From assembly GCA_031376885.1 (NCBI GenBank), contig JANMEL010000301.1, forward strand, positions 1 through 64,000: 64,000 nt of DNA, read 5' to 3'. A program made the translations under genes and the position numbers. Source of the stretch: Chamaesiphon sp031376885. Its GTDB lineage: Bacteria > Cyanobacteriota > Cyanobacteriia > Cyanobacteriales > Chamaesiphonaceae. The notes beneath the pieces are model-generated. The model was given only the letters and a program-made list of their open reading frames with translations, did no database searches and was not told the origin of the DNA. Positions 1 through 9,700 of this stretch are shown here, one piece after another (position 1 is the first letter of the stretch; every line of letters starts with the position of its first letter).

Positions 1-822
1 CTGCGGATTTTCAATACACATTGCACACTACATACGTTTCCAATCAGGTGGTATCCCTAGCGAGTAGGGATCATCGGGGAGCGAGAAGTATATCGAAGCA
101 AACCCGCCAGTTTCCAATCAGGTGGTATCCCTAGCGAGTAGGGATGTAACCAACCAAAAACACAGGGAAAAACTATGAGCAGTGCGTTTCCAATCAGGTG
201 GTATCCCTAGCGAGTAGGGATCTACAAATATTACAGCAATAACATCGACCCACGGGCAGTTTCCAATCAGGTGGTATCCCTAGCGAGTAGGGATCTAGAG
301 GCATGTCCTGGACGGTTCTAGAGGCACCTGTGGGTTTCCAATCAGGTGGTATCCCTAGCGAGTAGGGATGGAACTTGATAAAGGCACCGTGTTCATAGTT
401 TTGTAGAACGTTTCCAATCAGGTGGTATCCCTAGCGAGTAGGGATAGAGATGATACAAAAACAGCACATATTTACTACAGCTCCCCAAGTTTCCAATCAG
501 GTGGTATCCCTAGCGAGTAGGGATCTGGCGATACTACCGCCACGATATTGATAGACCCAACAGGTTTCCAATCAGGTGGTATCCCTAGCGAGTAGGGATC
601 CATCGAGAGCTTCATCGTCCAAAGCGCAGCAATCACGGAGAAGTTTCCAATCAGGTGGTATCCCTAGCGAGTAGGGATTCGATACTTTGCTAGGTGGGCA
701 GGTAGGTAGGTGTGTTTCCAATCAGGTGGTATCCCTAGCGAGTAGGGATTTCATTTTTTACGCTGTTAAGATTATCTTGTCTTTTTGTTTCCAATCAGGT
801 GGTATCCCTAGCGAGTAGGGAT
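1..822 (-). CRISPR. CRISPR array, 11 repeats in view, open at left edge
   Basis: Eleven identical 36-bp repeats start at 36, 110, 186, 259, 334, 410, 489, 564, 643, 714 and 787. On the plus strand each begins GTTTCC and ends GTAGGGAT, and holds a perfect 7-bp dyad ATCCCTA/TAGGGAT around GCGAG. The ten complete spacers are 35-43 bp and all differ; bases 1-35 are part of another spacer, so the array continues off the window. Read on the minus strand the repeat ends in TTGGAAAC, like the GAAAC-ended repeats of many cyanobacterial arrays whose last 8 nt form the crRNA tag. The cas genes are also on the minus strand and end beside the array. I therefore infer minus-strand transcription, with the newest spacers probably near 787. 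The varied spacer length is typical of type III-associated arrays. Confidence 0.98.
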
Positions 823-1008
823 AGTAACTATATTAAACCCAAAACCAGGGCCAGATTCAACATCGGTTTGCGAACCTGGCTCAAATGGGAGACAGATCGA
901 TCGAGAAGTAAATGACCCGATCGCATTCAAAGCCATATATAGTAGACTATCGAGGCTCCCGACGGAGATATAAAGGTTTCAGAGTTTGGTGGTGAGGGTA
1001 GCGAAGCC
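823..1008 (-). promoter_or_regulatory. Probable CRISPR leader
   Basis: This 186-bp non-coding stretch lies between the stop of the CARF-HEPN gene and the first repeat in the inferred direction of transcription, where a leader is expected. It is AT-rich in parts (a TATATA stretch near 935-942 could be a -10 element on the minus strand). No ORF or repeat copy was seen in it. Position is the main evidence; no promoter was proven. Confidence 0.5.
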
Positions 1009-2472
1009 TTATGACTGCTCGATCGATTGGCGGACTCGATCGTGTAAACTAGCAAATAGACTAGCCCGCTCGATCTTAGAAAAAGACTCGCCAGTCAAAA
1101 TATTGAGACAAGCTAAAATTCGTGCTTTCCATTGCGATCGATCTTCGATATCTGCCCCCCAAGCATTCAGAAGTTCGGTTTCAGAGATACCACCAAGACG
1201 ATGAGATAATCTGTTACGGATGTCTCTACACTCATCTGACCAAAAAGATTCAAACTCGCCTGCCAAAGCCCCTGGGAGAGAAACCTTTAATATTTCCCTT
1301 TTCACTGAATGTTGTTCCCATTTAGCATATGCTTCAAGTTCTCCCCTTGCATTTTTACTTTTGAAACTATTTTTTAGTTTTGGATGACTAGTCAATATTT
1401 TTTGAGAGACTCTGGGCGCATCCCGTTGATTATCTTCAAAAATATTACCAAGATTGTTCTTTGCCCACTCCAATAAGCAACCCTCCAACGTTCGGAAACT
1501 GAGCAACATAGCTTCAACAGTGTTGTTTTGTTCGAGTCGAACTACGGCTAGATATGCTTGTTCATAAGCCATCCACCACCAAGCCAGACTCTGTTGTTGT
1601 TGGGATGAATCCAAGATATTGGCAGCATCGATATATGTCAAAAATAGATCGAATTCACCTCGATTCCAAGCAATTCCAGCCTCAAGTAACTTGGGCATAG
1701 CTCCTAAATCTTTGGTCAGAATATAAGGTCTTAATAATTCGGCGACACCAGCATAGTCAAACCGATCGAGTAATTTGAGTGCCTGTTGTTGGGTTCGATC
1801 CCAGAGATAGTTGGTACCCAAAAATGGCCCACTATAGTCTGAGGGGTTTCCTGCTTGGTTGTTTCGTTGATTTTGATGAAACTCAAAGAACTTAATCCGA
1901 TCGCCGTACAAACTCAATCCTGATATTCGTCCAGCCTCGGAAGTTTGCCCTACGCCACCTGTTAAGCTCAACCATATTTCCCGATCGATTGGCGGAGCGA
2001 TCTCTCCGCGCCAAGTATTGCGCCACCATTCAAACATCGCCTCAAAATTAGCTGGATTGGTGCTATTTGCACCGATTGAAACAATCTTTGTGGGGATATG
2101 ATAATTTTTTTCCACCCAGATTTTAATTAGTTCGCAGCTATTGATAGTATCTTTGCTACGTTGGGATATAGTAGTTGGTTGATCTGTGGCAATGAGATAT
2201 AATTTGTCGATCTCAGTTGCTGAGTCTATTAGTAATTTACCGATGATAACGGGTTTGATTCGATCGATATATTCATCTTGACGATCGAGTAAATATTTGG
2301 TCAAATCGCGATAGGTGATTTTGCCCAAGCCCAGATCGCTAATAACTTCAGCTTGCTCGCCAATAATATCACCATCTTGCATTCGATCGTCCCCAACATT
2401 GTACCAAAGTCCACTGGAGATCTCAAACATCAGATCGCGGGTACCGATCGTCGCTATTAAAATTGCTTTCAT
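1009..2472 (-). CDS. CARF-HEPN CRISPR ancillary RNase (Csx1/Csm6-like)
   Basis: 487 aa. The N-terminus (MKAILIATIGTRD) and a later SLTGGVGQTSEAG stretch near residue 170 look like the Rossmann-type CARF ligand pocket that senses cyclic oligoadenylate. Near the C-terminus RNRLSH at residues 419-424 is a clear HEPN R-x4-H ribonuclease motif. In type III systems such proteins are switched on by cOA made by Cas10 and degrade RNA non-specifically. The start overlaps the upstream cmr6-cmr1 stop by 4 bp (ATGA), so the two are translationally coupled, and the gene is the last one before the array. Family (Csx1, Csm6 or the TIGR02710-like group) cannot be fixed by eye; the CARF-HEPN architecture is fairly secure. 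No separate ring nuclease is visible in the window. Confidence 0.85.
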   Translation of the reverse strand: MKAILIATIGTRDLMFEISSGLWYNVGDDRMQDGDIIGEQAEVISDLGLGKITYRDLTKYLLDRQDEYIDRIKPVIIGKLLIDSATEIDKLYLIATDQPTTISQRSKDTINSCELIKIWVEKNYHIPTKIVSIGANSTNPANFEAMFEWWRNTWRGEIAPPIDREIWLSLTGGVGQTSEAGRISGLSLYGDRIKFFEFHQNQRNNQAGNPSDYSGPFLGTNYLWDRTQQQALKLLDRFDYAGVAELLRPYILTKDLGAMPKLLEAGIAWNRGEFDLFLTYIDAANILDSSQQQQSLAWWWMAYEQAYLAVVRLEQNNTVEAMLLSFRTLEGCLLEWAKNNLGNIFEDNQRDAPRVSQKILTSHPKLKNSFKSKNARGELEAYAKWEQHSVKREILKVSLPGALAGEFESFWSDECRDIRNRLSHRLGGISETELLNAWGADIEDRSQWKARILACLNILTGESFSKIERASLFASLHDRVRQSIEQS

Positions 2473-4388
2473 AGTTTGGGGTGTATTTGTCGATAAGTAG
2501 ATCCATTTGTGGATTGTTGAAGAGTTTTTAGAAACTTATTCCGAGGATTGCGCGGATCGTTATCTATTCCAAAGATAGTTACTACTTGGAAATCTCCAAA
2601 ATTAGCAATCCAGACTGGTGAAGGTTGAACTGGCTTAGTATTAGTGCTGCCGCAAAGATCGGGATCGTAATCTAGTTTACCTCGATTTTGCACCTTTAAA
2701 TCATCGTCATGCAGTACTGCTAAAGCATAGGGTTTATCATACCGATCTTTACCCATGCAGAGTAATATTGCGGCATTATTATCTACGGCTTCTACTAGTT
2801 GTAAAGTCTCGATCGATCCATTCGATCGAGCCAAAATTTTAGTATTTGCCAACAATTCTAAAGCTTGATAAAAATCTTTGAGCCGAGATTGAAACAGTTT
2901 TTGCAAGTCTTCGATCGACTCTGGCAAATCCCAGAATAAATCTTGACTATTGGCAATTAAATCTGAACCCCGCCACCAGGGAGCATATTGACGACTTGCA
3001 CGAGAATAACAAGGTCTCCTAGCACCTTGTCCGATTCCGCCTAGATGAAACATCAACCAAGTTAGGTTTTTTACTAATTGTTCAATCCCAGGCTGAGATA
3101 ATAATGGAGCTTCAGGGGAAAATTCTAATACCAGCTTACCAACCTGTTTTCCACAAGGATCTTGTTTATAACGAGCTTCTTTTGAAACTACTTTTCCATC
3201 TAATACTTGAACTCTGAGCCAACCGCGTGTTTGGGGCTTAATCGATCCAAAAATTTGGGCTTCCCAAGTCTTGACTAGATCGACAGGTAATACTCCCAAA
3301 GCTAAGGTGCGAAACCAATACCGCAGCATCGATTTAAACGCAACAGGGCGAGATTCTGCGAATGGTTGACCGCGATCGTATCTTCGCCTATCGGAGTTCC
3401 ATGGTGCAAATCTTTGTTGTCCATGAATCAACTGTCCCTCTACTCGAAAATCCACTTCCAGAAAGCCATTCTCACTCGATTGTCCTTGGGTCAAAAGAGT
3501 TCCATAGCCTGTATTAATTTGAGATCCAGCACCTTGTCGTAAGCCTTCAATTAGCCATTCACGCACCTGTTGCAAGACTTCTGGAGTACATCGATCGGTC
3601 GGTTTGAATCCGATGATAAATTCTGATTGGTATAAGGATAGAAAGGGATTGGGATTAGCATCATATTTTGGTCGATCGTCTTGCCAATTCCAAATATTAT
3701 TTGCCATATCTACCATCAATCCACAATTAGCATTATTACCATTTGGATAGGCATCCAAAAAGATTACTTTAGCCGATCGATGATGTGGTTCTGCATCTAA
3801 TGAACCGAAATAAACCGCTACTTTTTGCTCTGCTGTTTTCCAGTCCAAATTCTCCATCGCCATAAAATGTCGAATGGCTTGGGTTCTAGCCACACCTCGC
3901 AGAGTGCTAGCCGGAAGATAGGGCATTCCCAGGGCATCAAAAGCAGGTAGAAGGATGTTTTCTGGCCCCTTGTGCCCGCCTACGCGCATCCGCCAAGGAC
4001 TTTTGGCATTAAACCAATTTTGGTCGCCAGCGATCGATTTGGTGCGTTGATTGAGTACTTTCAATCGAGCTTGATAGTTGGCTTTTTCCGCCGCCAGTTG
4101 CAATATTTGGACTTTGGTGGGATCTTTATGTTGACTGTCAGGCGATCGCATCCACCGCAGGTATTCGACAAAACTAGCTGTAACATGAGGTTGGGGGGTT
4201 TCTCCTAGCCAGGGGGATGGAATCTCCCCATTACCACCACCCCCACCACTGTGATTAGCTCTATTTCCACCATTACCGCCAGTTGGCGGTAAAACTCGTT
4301 TTGGTTTATCGATGCTCTGAGTTGCTGGAGAGGGATTTGGGCGACTAGGCTGTGGGCGATTGGGTTTAGTAGGTTTTCCGGCTCCCAT
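2469..4388 (-). CDS. cmr6-cmr1: Cmr6-Cmr1 fusion RAMP protein, type III-B effector
   Basis: 639 aa, about twice a single RAMP. Residues 1-85 are a Pro/Gly/Asn-rich low-complexity tail. Residues about 115-310 read as Cmr6: SPWRMRVGGHKGPEN, MPYLPASTLRGVAR, YFGSLDAE, VIFLDAYP, and a closing INTGYGTL. Residues about 320-639 read as Cmr1: FRVEGQLIHG, then FKSMLRYWFRTLALG, WEAQIFGS and a glycine-rich GGIGQGARR loop. In the Cmr complex Cmr6 and Cmr1 are neighbours at the end of the backbone that holds the 3' part of the crRNA, so a covalent link is structurally sensible. No separate cmr1 exists in the locus, which supports the fusion. It starts 1 bp after cmr5 and overlaps the next gene by 4 bp. Confidence 0.85.
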   Translation of the reverse strand: MGAGKPTKPNRPQPSRPNPSPATQSIDKPKRVLPPTGGNGGNRANHSGGGGGNGEIPSPWLGETPQPHVTASFVEYLRWMRSPDSQHKDPTKVQILQLAAEKANYQARLKVLNQRTKSIAGDQNWFNAKSPWRMRVGGHKGPENILLPAFDALGMPYLPASTLRGVARTQAIRHFMAMENLDWKTAEQKVAVYFGSLDAEPHHRSAKVIFLDAYPNGNNANCGLMVDMANNIWNWQDDRPKYDANPNPFLSLYQSEFIIGFKPTDRCTPEVLQQVREWLIEGLRQGAGSQINTGYGTLLTQGQSSENGFLEVDFRVEGQLIHGQQRFAPWNSDRRRYDRGQPFAESRPVAFKSMLRYWFRTLALGVLPVDLVKTWEAQIFGSIKPQTRGWLRVQVLDGKVVSKEARYKQDPCGKQVGKLVLEFSPEAPLLSQPGIEQLVKNLTWLMFHLGGIGQGARRPCYSRASRQYAPWWRGSDLIANSQDLFWDLPESIEDLQKLFQSRLKDFYQALELLANTKILARSNGSIETLQLVEAVDNNAAILLCMGKDRYDKPYALAVLHDDDLKVQNRGKLDYDPDLCGSTNTKPVQPSPVWIANFGDFQVVTIFGIDNDPRNPRNKFLKTLQQSTNGSTYRQIHPKL

Positions 4389-4389
4389 T

Positions 4390-4779
4390 TTAATCTACTC
4401 CTTTAATATCAAAGTAAACAGTATTTGCCCAAAAGCTAAATTCCTGAGCTAATGCCAATCCCAAACCAGTAAGTCCTAAATAATCATCGGTATCTAGCTG
4501 AGTCAGAATCTCTAAACCATTAGTTTCAGCAAGATCGGGTCGATCGATAATCTCACCCAAACAAGCAAAGAAAGCTTTGACAACATCTTTTTTACCATCT
4601 TGACTCAAGGCTTTTTCTTCAGCTTTGAGTCGCAATAGTCCCCAAGTTGAGAGATAGGTATATAGTTCGACTGCTTGATTTTTTTGCTCTTTTAATCTAT
4701 CCCGATCTCGGTGATTATTTCGTAGCTGGCTCAAAGCCGCATAAACGGGCTTACCAATGGTGCGTGGATCGAAACTCAT
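4390..4779 (-). CDS. cmr5: Cmr5 small subunit
   Basis: 129 aa, mostly alpha-helical and charged, matching the size and position of Cmr5, the small subunit lining the Cmr filament. I chose the ATG at 4779 (MSFDPRTIGKP) because AGGAG stands 8 bases upstream. An earlier in-frame ATG at 4809 would add ten residues and overlap cmr4. The gene sits between cmr4 (11-bp gap) and the cmr6-cmr1 fusion (1-bp gap) in one minus-strand operon. Sequence similarity in this family is weak, so the call rests on both the helical pattern and gene order. Confidence 0.8.
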   Translation of the reverse strand: MSFDPRTIGKPVYAALSQLRNNHRDRDRLKEQKNQAVELYTYLSTWGLLRLKAEEKALSQDGKKDVVKAFFACLGEIIDRPDLAETNGLEILTQLDTDDYLGLTGLGLALAQEFSFWANTVYFDIKGVD

Positions 4780-4790
4780 CGCTATATCTC

Positions 4791-5591
4791 CTATTTGGAT
4801 TCCATCCATTGTTGTACAAATCCTCTACCCAAACTTTCTTGCCCGCCAATTTGGAGAATTTTATGTTGTGTCAGTAAATCCTTTAAATCTTCGACAGCAC
4901 TCGCCCCAGTGCCATTAGTTTGAGAAGTTACACCCCAGGGAAAGTACATCAAGGTATCTGGAGGAATTGCTTCTTCATACCGAAATCCACCATCGACAAC
5001 TTTATGTTCGTCTAACTTAATTTTTACTTGTCGCCATAGACTCATTTGAATCAATGTCGCACAATGTCGATCGGGTAAAATCATCACATTCTGAATTGAG
5101 GCTTGAGCTTGAGTAGGAATAAATTCCCGCCATTCACTCCAATTTGTGAGATTCTTTGCTTTGAGGATCGCATCTTTGAGATACACTGGTTGACCTGATG
5201 GAATATTGGTACTGTATTCAGTCGGAATTTGCTGGTTGGGAGCATTCAACCTCGCCCAACGACGCAGCAAGAATGGCGAACTAATCCAGACGATGCCATG
5301 ACTCAAAGAAGGTACAGGTATCCATAAAATAGAGGCATCCCCAACCCACAAAGCTCCTTGAGATAAGTTAAGATCGTTACCCTTAGTCACATCATCGATA
5401 GTATTGCCCCAGAGCTTGTTTAGGCTATTAGTTGCTGTGAGCGAACGTAATTTTCCCCGAATCGTGCTAGAAGGCACGTAGGGCATATCTGTATGGGATT
5501 CCCTCGCAATCCCCAACAAGTTTCCTTCTTGAGTCGCTCCACCTGTGTGCAGTGGGGCAATTAGATATAAATAGACTGTATGATGATTCAT
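4791..5591 (-). CDS. cmr4: Cmr4, Cas7-type backbone subunit; catalytic Asp apparently replaced
   Basis: 266 aa. The N-terminus shows the Cmr4 pattern: LIAPLHTGGATQEGN, then IARESHTDMPYVP, then SSTIRGKLR; a Gly-rich ESLGRGFVQ ends it. Several Cmr4 copies normally form the crRNA-binding backbone and cut target RNA every 6 nt with an aspartate in a G-x-V-D-x-P-I-x-R-E type segment. Here that segment reads GNLLGIARE, so by eye the Asp position is Leu25 and the Pro is Gly27. The nearest Asp (35) belongs to a different position. If right, the backbone binds but may not slice. It lies 4 bp after cmr3. Confidence 0.9.
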   Translation of the reverse strand: MNHHTVYLYLIAPLHTGGATQEGNLLGIARESHTDMPYVPSSTIRGKLRSLTATNSLNKLWGNTIDDVTKGNDLNLSQGALWVGDASILWIPVPSLSHGIVWISSPFLLRRWARLNAPNQQIPTEYSTNIPSGQPVYLKDAILKAKNLTNWSEWREFIPTQAQASIQNVMILPDRHCATLIQMSLWRQVKIKLDEHKVVDGGFRYEEAIPPDTLMYFPWGVTSQTNGTGASAVEDLKDLLTQHKILQIGGQESLGRGFVQQWMESK

Positions 5592-5595
5592 CGCT

Positions 5596-6780
5596 TTACT
5601 CCTGGAGATATTTAATCCACAACAATTCTGAATAGCCCAATTGCCGCCAGCGTTTGACTTTATTGGGGGCAGTTGGTAAATCTTGATATAGTGGTCTAGG
5701 CTGATTTAGATAGTAATTACTACCTGGTGGAGCGGCGAATACTTGCGCCTTGCCAATCCCATTGATGGGTACAGATTTGTCTGTCGCCACACTTACCAAA
5801 TCCCCTGGCGATTGATTGGGGTTGGAAATGTGGGCTAGCTTCCATTCCCACGGCCAAGATTGGCACAATATCTTACCGCTACAGGGACGCTCGAAGATGC
5901 CCTGTGTGACTAGATAACCGATCGATCTACCATCACTCTGGAAATTCTCCTCAGACACGGCTTGTAGCCCCTCCCACTGCTCTCCTAGCTCATCACAGCG
6001 TTCTACTAATACTCGATGCCCTTCGCCACCTAGTCGCATGGTTGCCCCTGTGGGTAATTCTCTGTCGATCTCTACTGCTATACTCCAGTCTGGATGGAGT
6101 CGCACGGCATTTTCGATGAAGTAACCGCTCTCTTTTTTTACCTGTCTAGTGCCAGGTTCGATCGAATTATGGGATCTATTCTCAATCGCCCAGGGTTTTT
6201 GTTCGCTGTCACACTCACACAACCAATCCTCAGCCGAGATTTTTCCTGACTTCAGATATTCGAGTACTACGTCAGCGGGGAGATACTGCCGATATTTTGG
6301 GGGTTCGATATCGTCATCACCCGAATTTTGACTAGGATCGAAGGGTGTAATTAATGGCTGTGGGATGGATGTGTCAAACTTGATTCGATCGGTTCGATCG
6401 TCAGGATCGAGCCAGGGGCGGGGAATCAGCGATCGATCTCCGACAAATCCCAAGGGGCGGGGAAAATACAACATCCAATCCGGTTCATTTGAACTGATTT
6501 TAGTCCGCGTAGGCGGACTTTGCATCACCAGCGGCGACTTCAGTCGCTGGCTAATCGAACCGCATCGATCCAACATGACTTGATGCTGCACTTGGCGACA
6601 AAGAAATGGCCCAGTCAGTTGTAGTTCTAGGTTCTCACCGAGCAAACCCTTTACAGCTCCGGCGATCGCATCTCCAGTCGGCGGGAATGTACTACCAGCC
6701 CAGGCTCGTTCCCCAGGGCTAAAAGGCTTGGCATCTCGAAATAATAAGACATCCAGCGGAATCAGTCGATACCAAACCAT
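5596..6780 (-). CDS. cmr3: Cmr3, Cas5-type RAMP of the III-B effector
   Basis: 394 aa. The opening WYRLIPLDVLLFRDAKPFSPGE is a strong Cmr3 signature, and the later MRLGGEGHR is the glycine-rich RAMP loop. Cmr3 caps the crRNA 5' tag and contacts Cas10. Its ATG overlaps the cas10 stop by one base (TAATG). Residues roughly 75-94 (around SQRLKSPLVMQSPP) are encoded by a 60-bp dispersed repeat that also occurs at 52840-52899, so the protein carries a repeat-derived insert that keeps the frame. Otherwise full length. Confidence 0.93.
   Translation of the reverse strand: MVWYRLIPLDVLLFRDAKPFSPGERAWAGSTFPPTGDAIAGAVKGLLGENLELQLTGPFLCRQVQHQVMLDRCGSISQRLKSPLVMQSPPTRTKISSNEPDWMLYFPRPLGFVGDRSLIPRPWLDPDDRTDRIKFDTSIPQPLITPFDPSQNSGDDDIEPPKYRQYLPADVVLEYLKSGKISAEDWLCECDSEQKPWAIENRSHNSIEPGTRQVKKESGYFIENAVRLHPDWSIAVEIDRELPTGATMRLGGEGHRVLVERCDELGEQWEGLQAVSEENFQSDGRSIGYLVTQGIFERPCSGKILCQSWPWEWKLAHISNPNQSPGDLVSVATDKSVPINGIGKAQVFAAPPGSNYYLNQPRPLYQDLPTAPNKVKRWRQLGYSELLWIKYLQE
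6500..6559. repeat. Dispersed double-hairpin repeat inside cmr3
   Basis: About 60 bp matching 52840-52899 in the same orientation with only a few changes. It holds a perfect hairpin AGTCCGC-GTAG-GCGGACT (6502-6519) and a second dyad GCGACT/AGTCGC. Hairpins of this kind are common dispersed repeats in cyanobacteria; here one lies in frame in a cas gene. Confidence 0.8.
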
Positions 6781-9700
6781 TACAATTCGCCTCCTGACGG
6801 CATAATTTTAATATCCCGTTTTCGCAATACAAATGCGGCGAGTTTTAGCCAATAGCCGATTTCATCATTTCTACTTGCTTCGTTATTTGTCTTCCACATT
6901 TCACTCAACCATTCGCTCAGGGTAGTTATGAATATTTGTCGATCGAAATTGTGGTCTTCGACTTCGCTCAGACACCGATTTCGATTTTGATCGACTGAAA
7001 AAATATCTCGTCTGTCACTAAATGCAATTGTCCAAGGTTCGATCGCGGTATCATCAGGAATTGGATGTTGTGCCCAAATTTGAGCGGCTTGTTCAAAGAT
7101 TGCTGGTTCTAGATCGAGATCCAATAATCCACGCCATAGATCGAAGGCTTCAAATTTTGCCGTCGCTGTGAGGATATTTCCATTACCATATAAGACTCTC
7201 ACTTGAACTGCATTCTTTTTTCTGTGAGCTTTACCTAAAGTTTCACAAAAATGTTCTTTAGCTTTTGCCTCAGCATCCCACATATTATCGAGAGCGATCG
7301 CCAATGGTACGCCCTGATTTGCAATCACGATTCCAAAACTAATCGTTGCATTTTTACCCATTGTAAATAATGGACGTTTAGCAAGATTGTCAGGTAAAGG
7401 ATCTAAATTTTTCCATTGCCAATAGTCACCATCATTTCCAAACTCTCCATCTGGATCTGATTCACCTCGAAAGCACTTTCGTACATCCCACAACCATTTA
7501 TCCCACTCCCACAAATTGGTGTAAGCCAACACATCATCACCGCCACTATAAACCAGTCTACCCGCGTAACGTTGCTCGGTGATGTAAGGTACTAATTGAT
7601 TGGAAAAGTCCAGTAGAGCGCGGCTGAGAGCAGCGTGAGTAGATGGCCCCATCCGTTTCTGTTCATCCAAGAAATCATTAAAAGCAATAGCTAAATCTAA
7701 CTCTTCTTGGCTCGAATTATTAGTTGCTACGCCGTGGGTTTCGGCTCCGCTCAATCCACTGATTTCTACGCCGTGGGTTTCGGCTCCGCTCAATCCACTG
7801 GTTTCTACGCCGTGGGTTTCGGCTCCGCTCAATCCACTGGTTTCTGAGGCGTTGGCTGGGCGGAATCGAAGCCCACGCCCACTAGCATCAACTTTTTCAA
7901 TCAACTTATTGGGGATATAATCACGATAATTTTTCAGCTTGGTACCCTTGAGCCATTTACTCATATTGTCACCATCACCAGCGGCTAATACATACCAATC
8001 GGCAGGGTTATTATCAGGGTAATATTTCGCTATGGTGCGATCGAGAGTAGCTTTTAGATCCTGCTTTTCTGCTTCGGCTACTTCGATCTCTTCTACTAGC
8101 CAACCTGGGCTAAGATGGCGCGGATGGTATTTCTTATGAGCTAATTTTAGTTGCTCTTCCATCCACGGAATACCGCAATTATTGGGGAGATTTTTAGCCT
8201 TTAAATTTAGACTATGTAAGTCTCGCTCGATCGCATCACAAGCAAGTCGAAAATTATGTTGATGCTCTGGTTTGGTTTTTAAATACCCTGCTACTCCGGC
8301 GGTGAGATCTGGGTAAGTCGCATCGATTTTGGCGATATCTTGCAAACCTGGTACTAGTTGGGGGATAACTAAATGCAAGCCCCGTTTGACAACTTCGGTA
8401 GCATTAAGTTGTTCTCGCCCATCAAATAATCCGGCATGATGTGCCCAGATTGTTTTAGCTTCTGAGTCGGTTACTTTATGTCTAACTGGATAATGATGGA
8501 CGATCGATCCCAATCCCGAAATTGTCGATCGAGTATCAAAAACTGTCGGTAGTTTCCAAGTTCGAGCATTTTTGATCGCAGTTAAACTAGTCCGAGTTCG
8601 ATCGAATACATACGGCCACCAAGAACCCACATTAGCATTGAAGGGATGTTTTTTATATCTTTTTCGGCGCAAAATTGCTGCTTTTTCGAGAAATATTGAC
8701 TCTTTTTGTTTGAATAGTTTATTATCCTTATTGACTTGAAAAGTCTGATTTTGACGATCGCGCCAAGCAGTAGTTTCAATCGCTTGATGAATCTCATTAC
8801 TAGTTAGTGGTTGCTCTCGATCGCCCACTGGCGTTGCACTCCAATAACTTTGCCATTGAGTCTCAAGCCACCCATTCCAAGTCAGATGTTCTTTGACTAA
8901 TTCGGGCATCCATTCTCGCTCTTGTTGCAATTCGTTAAATACTCGATCGCCAATATTTAACCATTCAGCTTCTAGAATTTGTTTGGCATATTGCATCGCT
9001 GCATCTACTTTTCCCTCTGGTAATAAGATGACAATTACATTAGGAAAACCCGCTGTCAAAAGTTGACGCTCTGAAGGTCGATCGATCCAACATCCAAAAT
9101 CTGGCCACTTTTCCAACAACCAATCATCAATCAATGGCTGTTGAAACAAGCTCGGATAAACCAAACTATCTGGCCCATATTTAAGTGCCAATTCCCAAGA
9201 TACTTTCGCCGATAGATAGTGCAATAGCCACGAACCCGCCCAAAAATCGCGCATTTTGCGACTAGCTTTGATCAGTTCTTGGACTGGTGAAAAGCTAAAA
9301 GTAGCCAAATAAGCGCGAGATAGTTCTTGTTTATTCGGCCATTTTTTCAAATCTTCGATCGTCAAATCAAATCCTGTCAAAGCTCCTGCCATTGCTGCCG
9401 TCAAACTGCTATGATTCCAGATCGAGCCGTCAGGAATGCGGGTTTCCGCAGGCATTGATAATAGGTTTTCATCATCACCCATTAATCTACAAGCAGCTTT
9501 GGGCAAACATCGCCACAGCCACCAGAATAGTTTTTGGGGATGATCATCTAGTTCTGAGATCGATCGCAGGATCCCATCTTTATCTTTAATTTGGAGATTA
9601 AATAAAGCAGCTTCTTTCTCACTCAACACCTTTTGACGAGAACCCCCAATTAGTTCTTGATGCTGTGCTGGTTTTAACTTAAACTCTGTCTGTTCACCTG

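Noticed and set aside
1..822. Array transcribed on the plus strand
   Set aside because: The plus-strand repeat ends GTAGGGAT, not the GAAAC-type end, and the cas operon and leader position favour the minus strand.
986..1325. Plus-strand ORFs over the end of the CARF-HEPN gene
   Set aside because: They are mirror frames of a clear gene, and the plus strand is not the coding strand here.
8582..8797. Minus-strand ORF of 71 residues inside cas10
   Set aside because: It lies within the well-supported cas10 frame and has no known motif or ribosome site.
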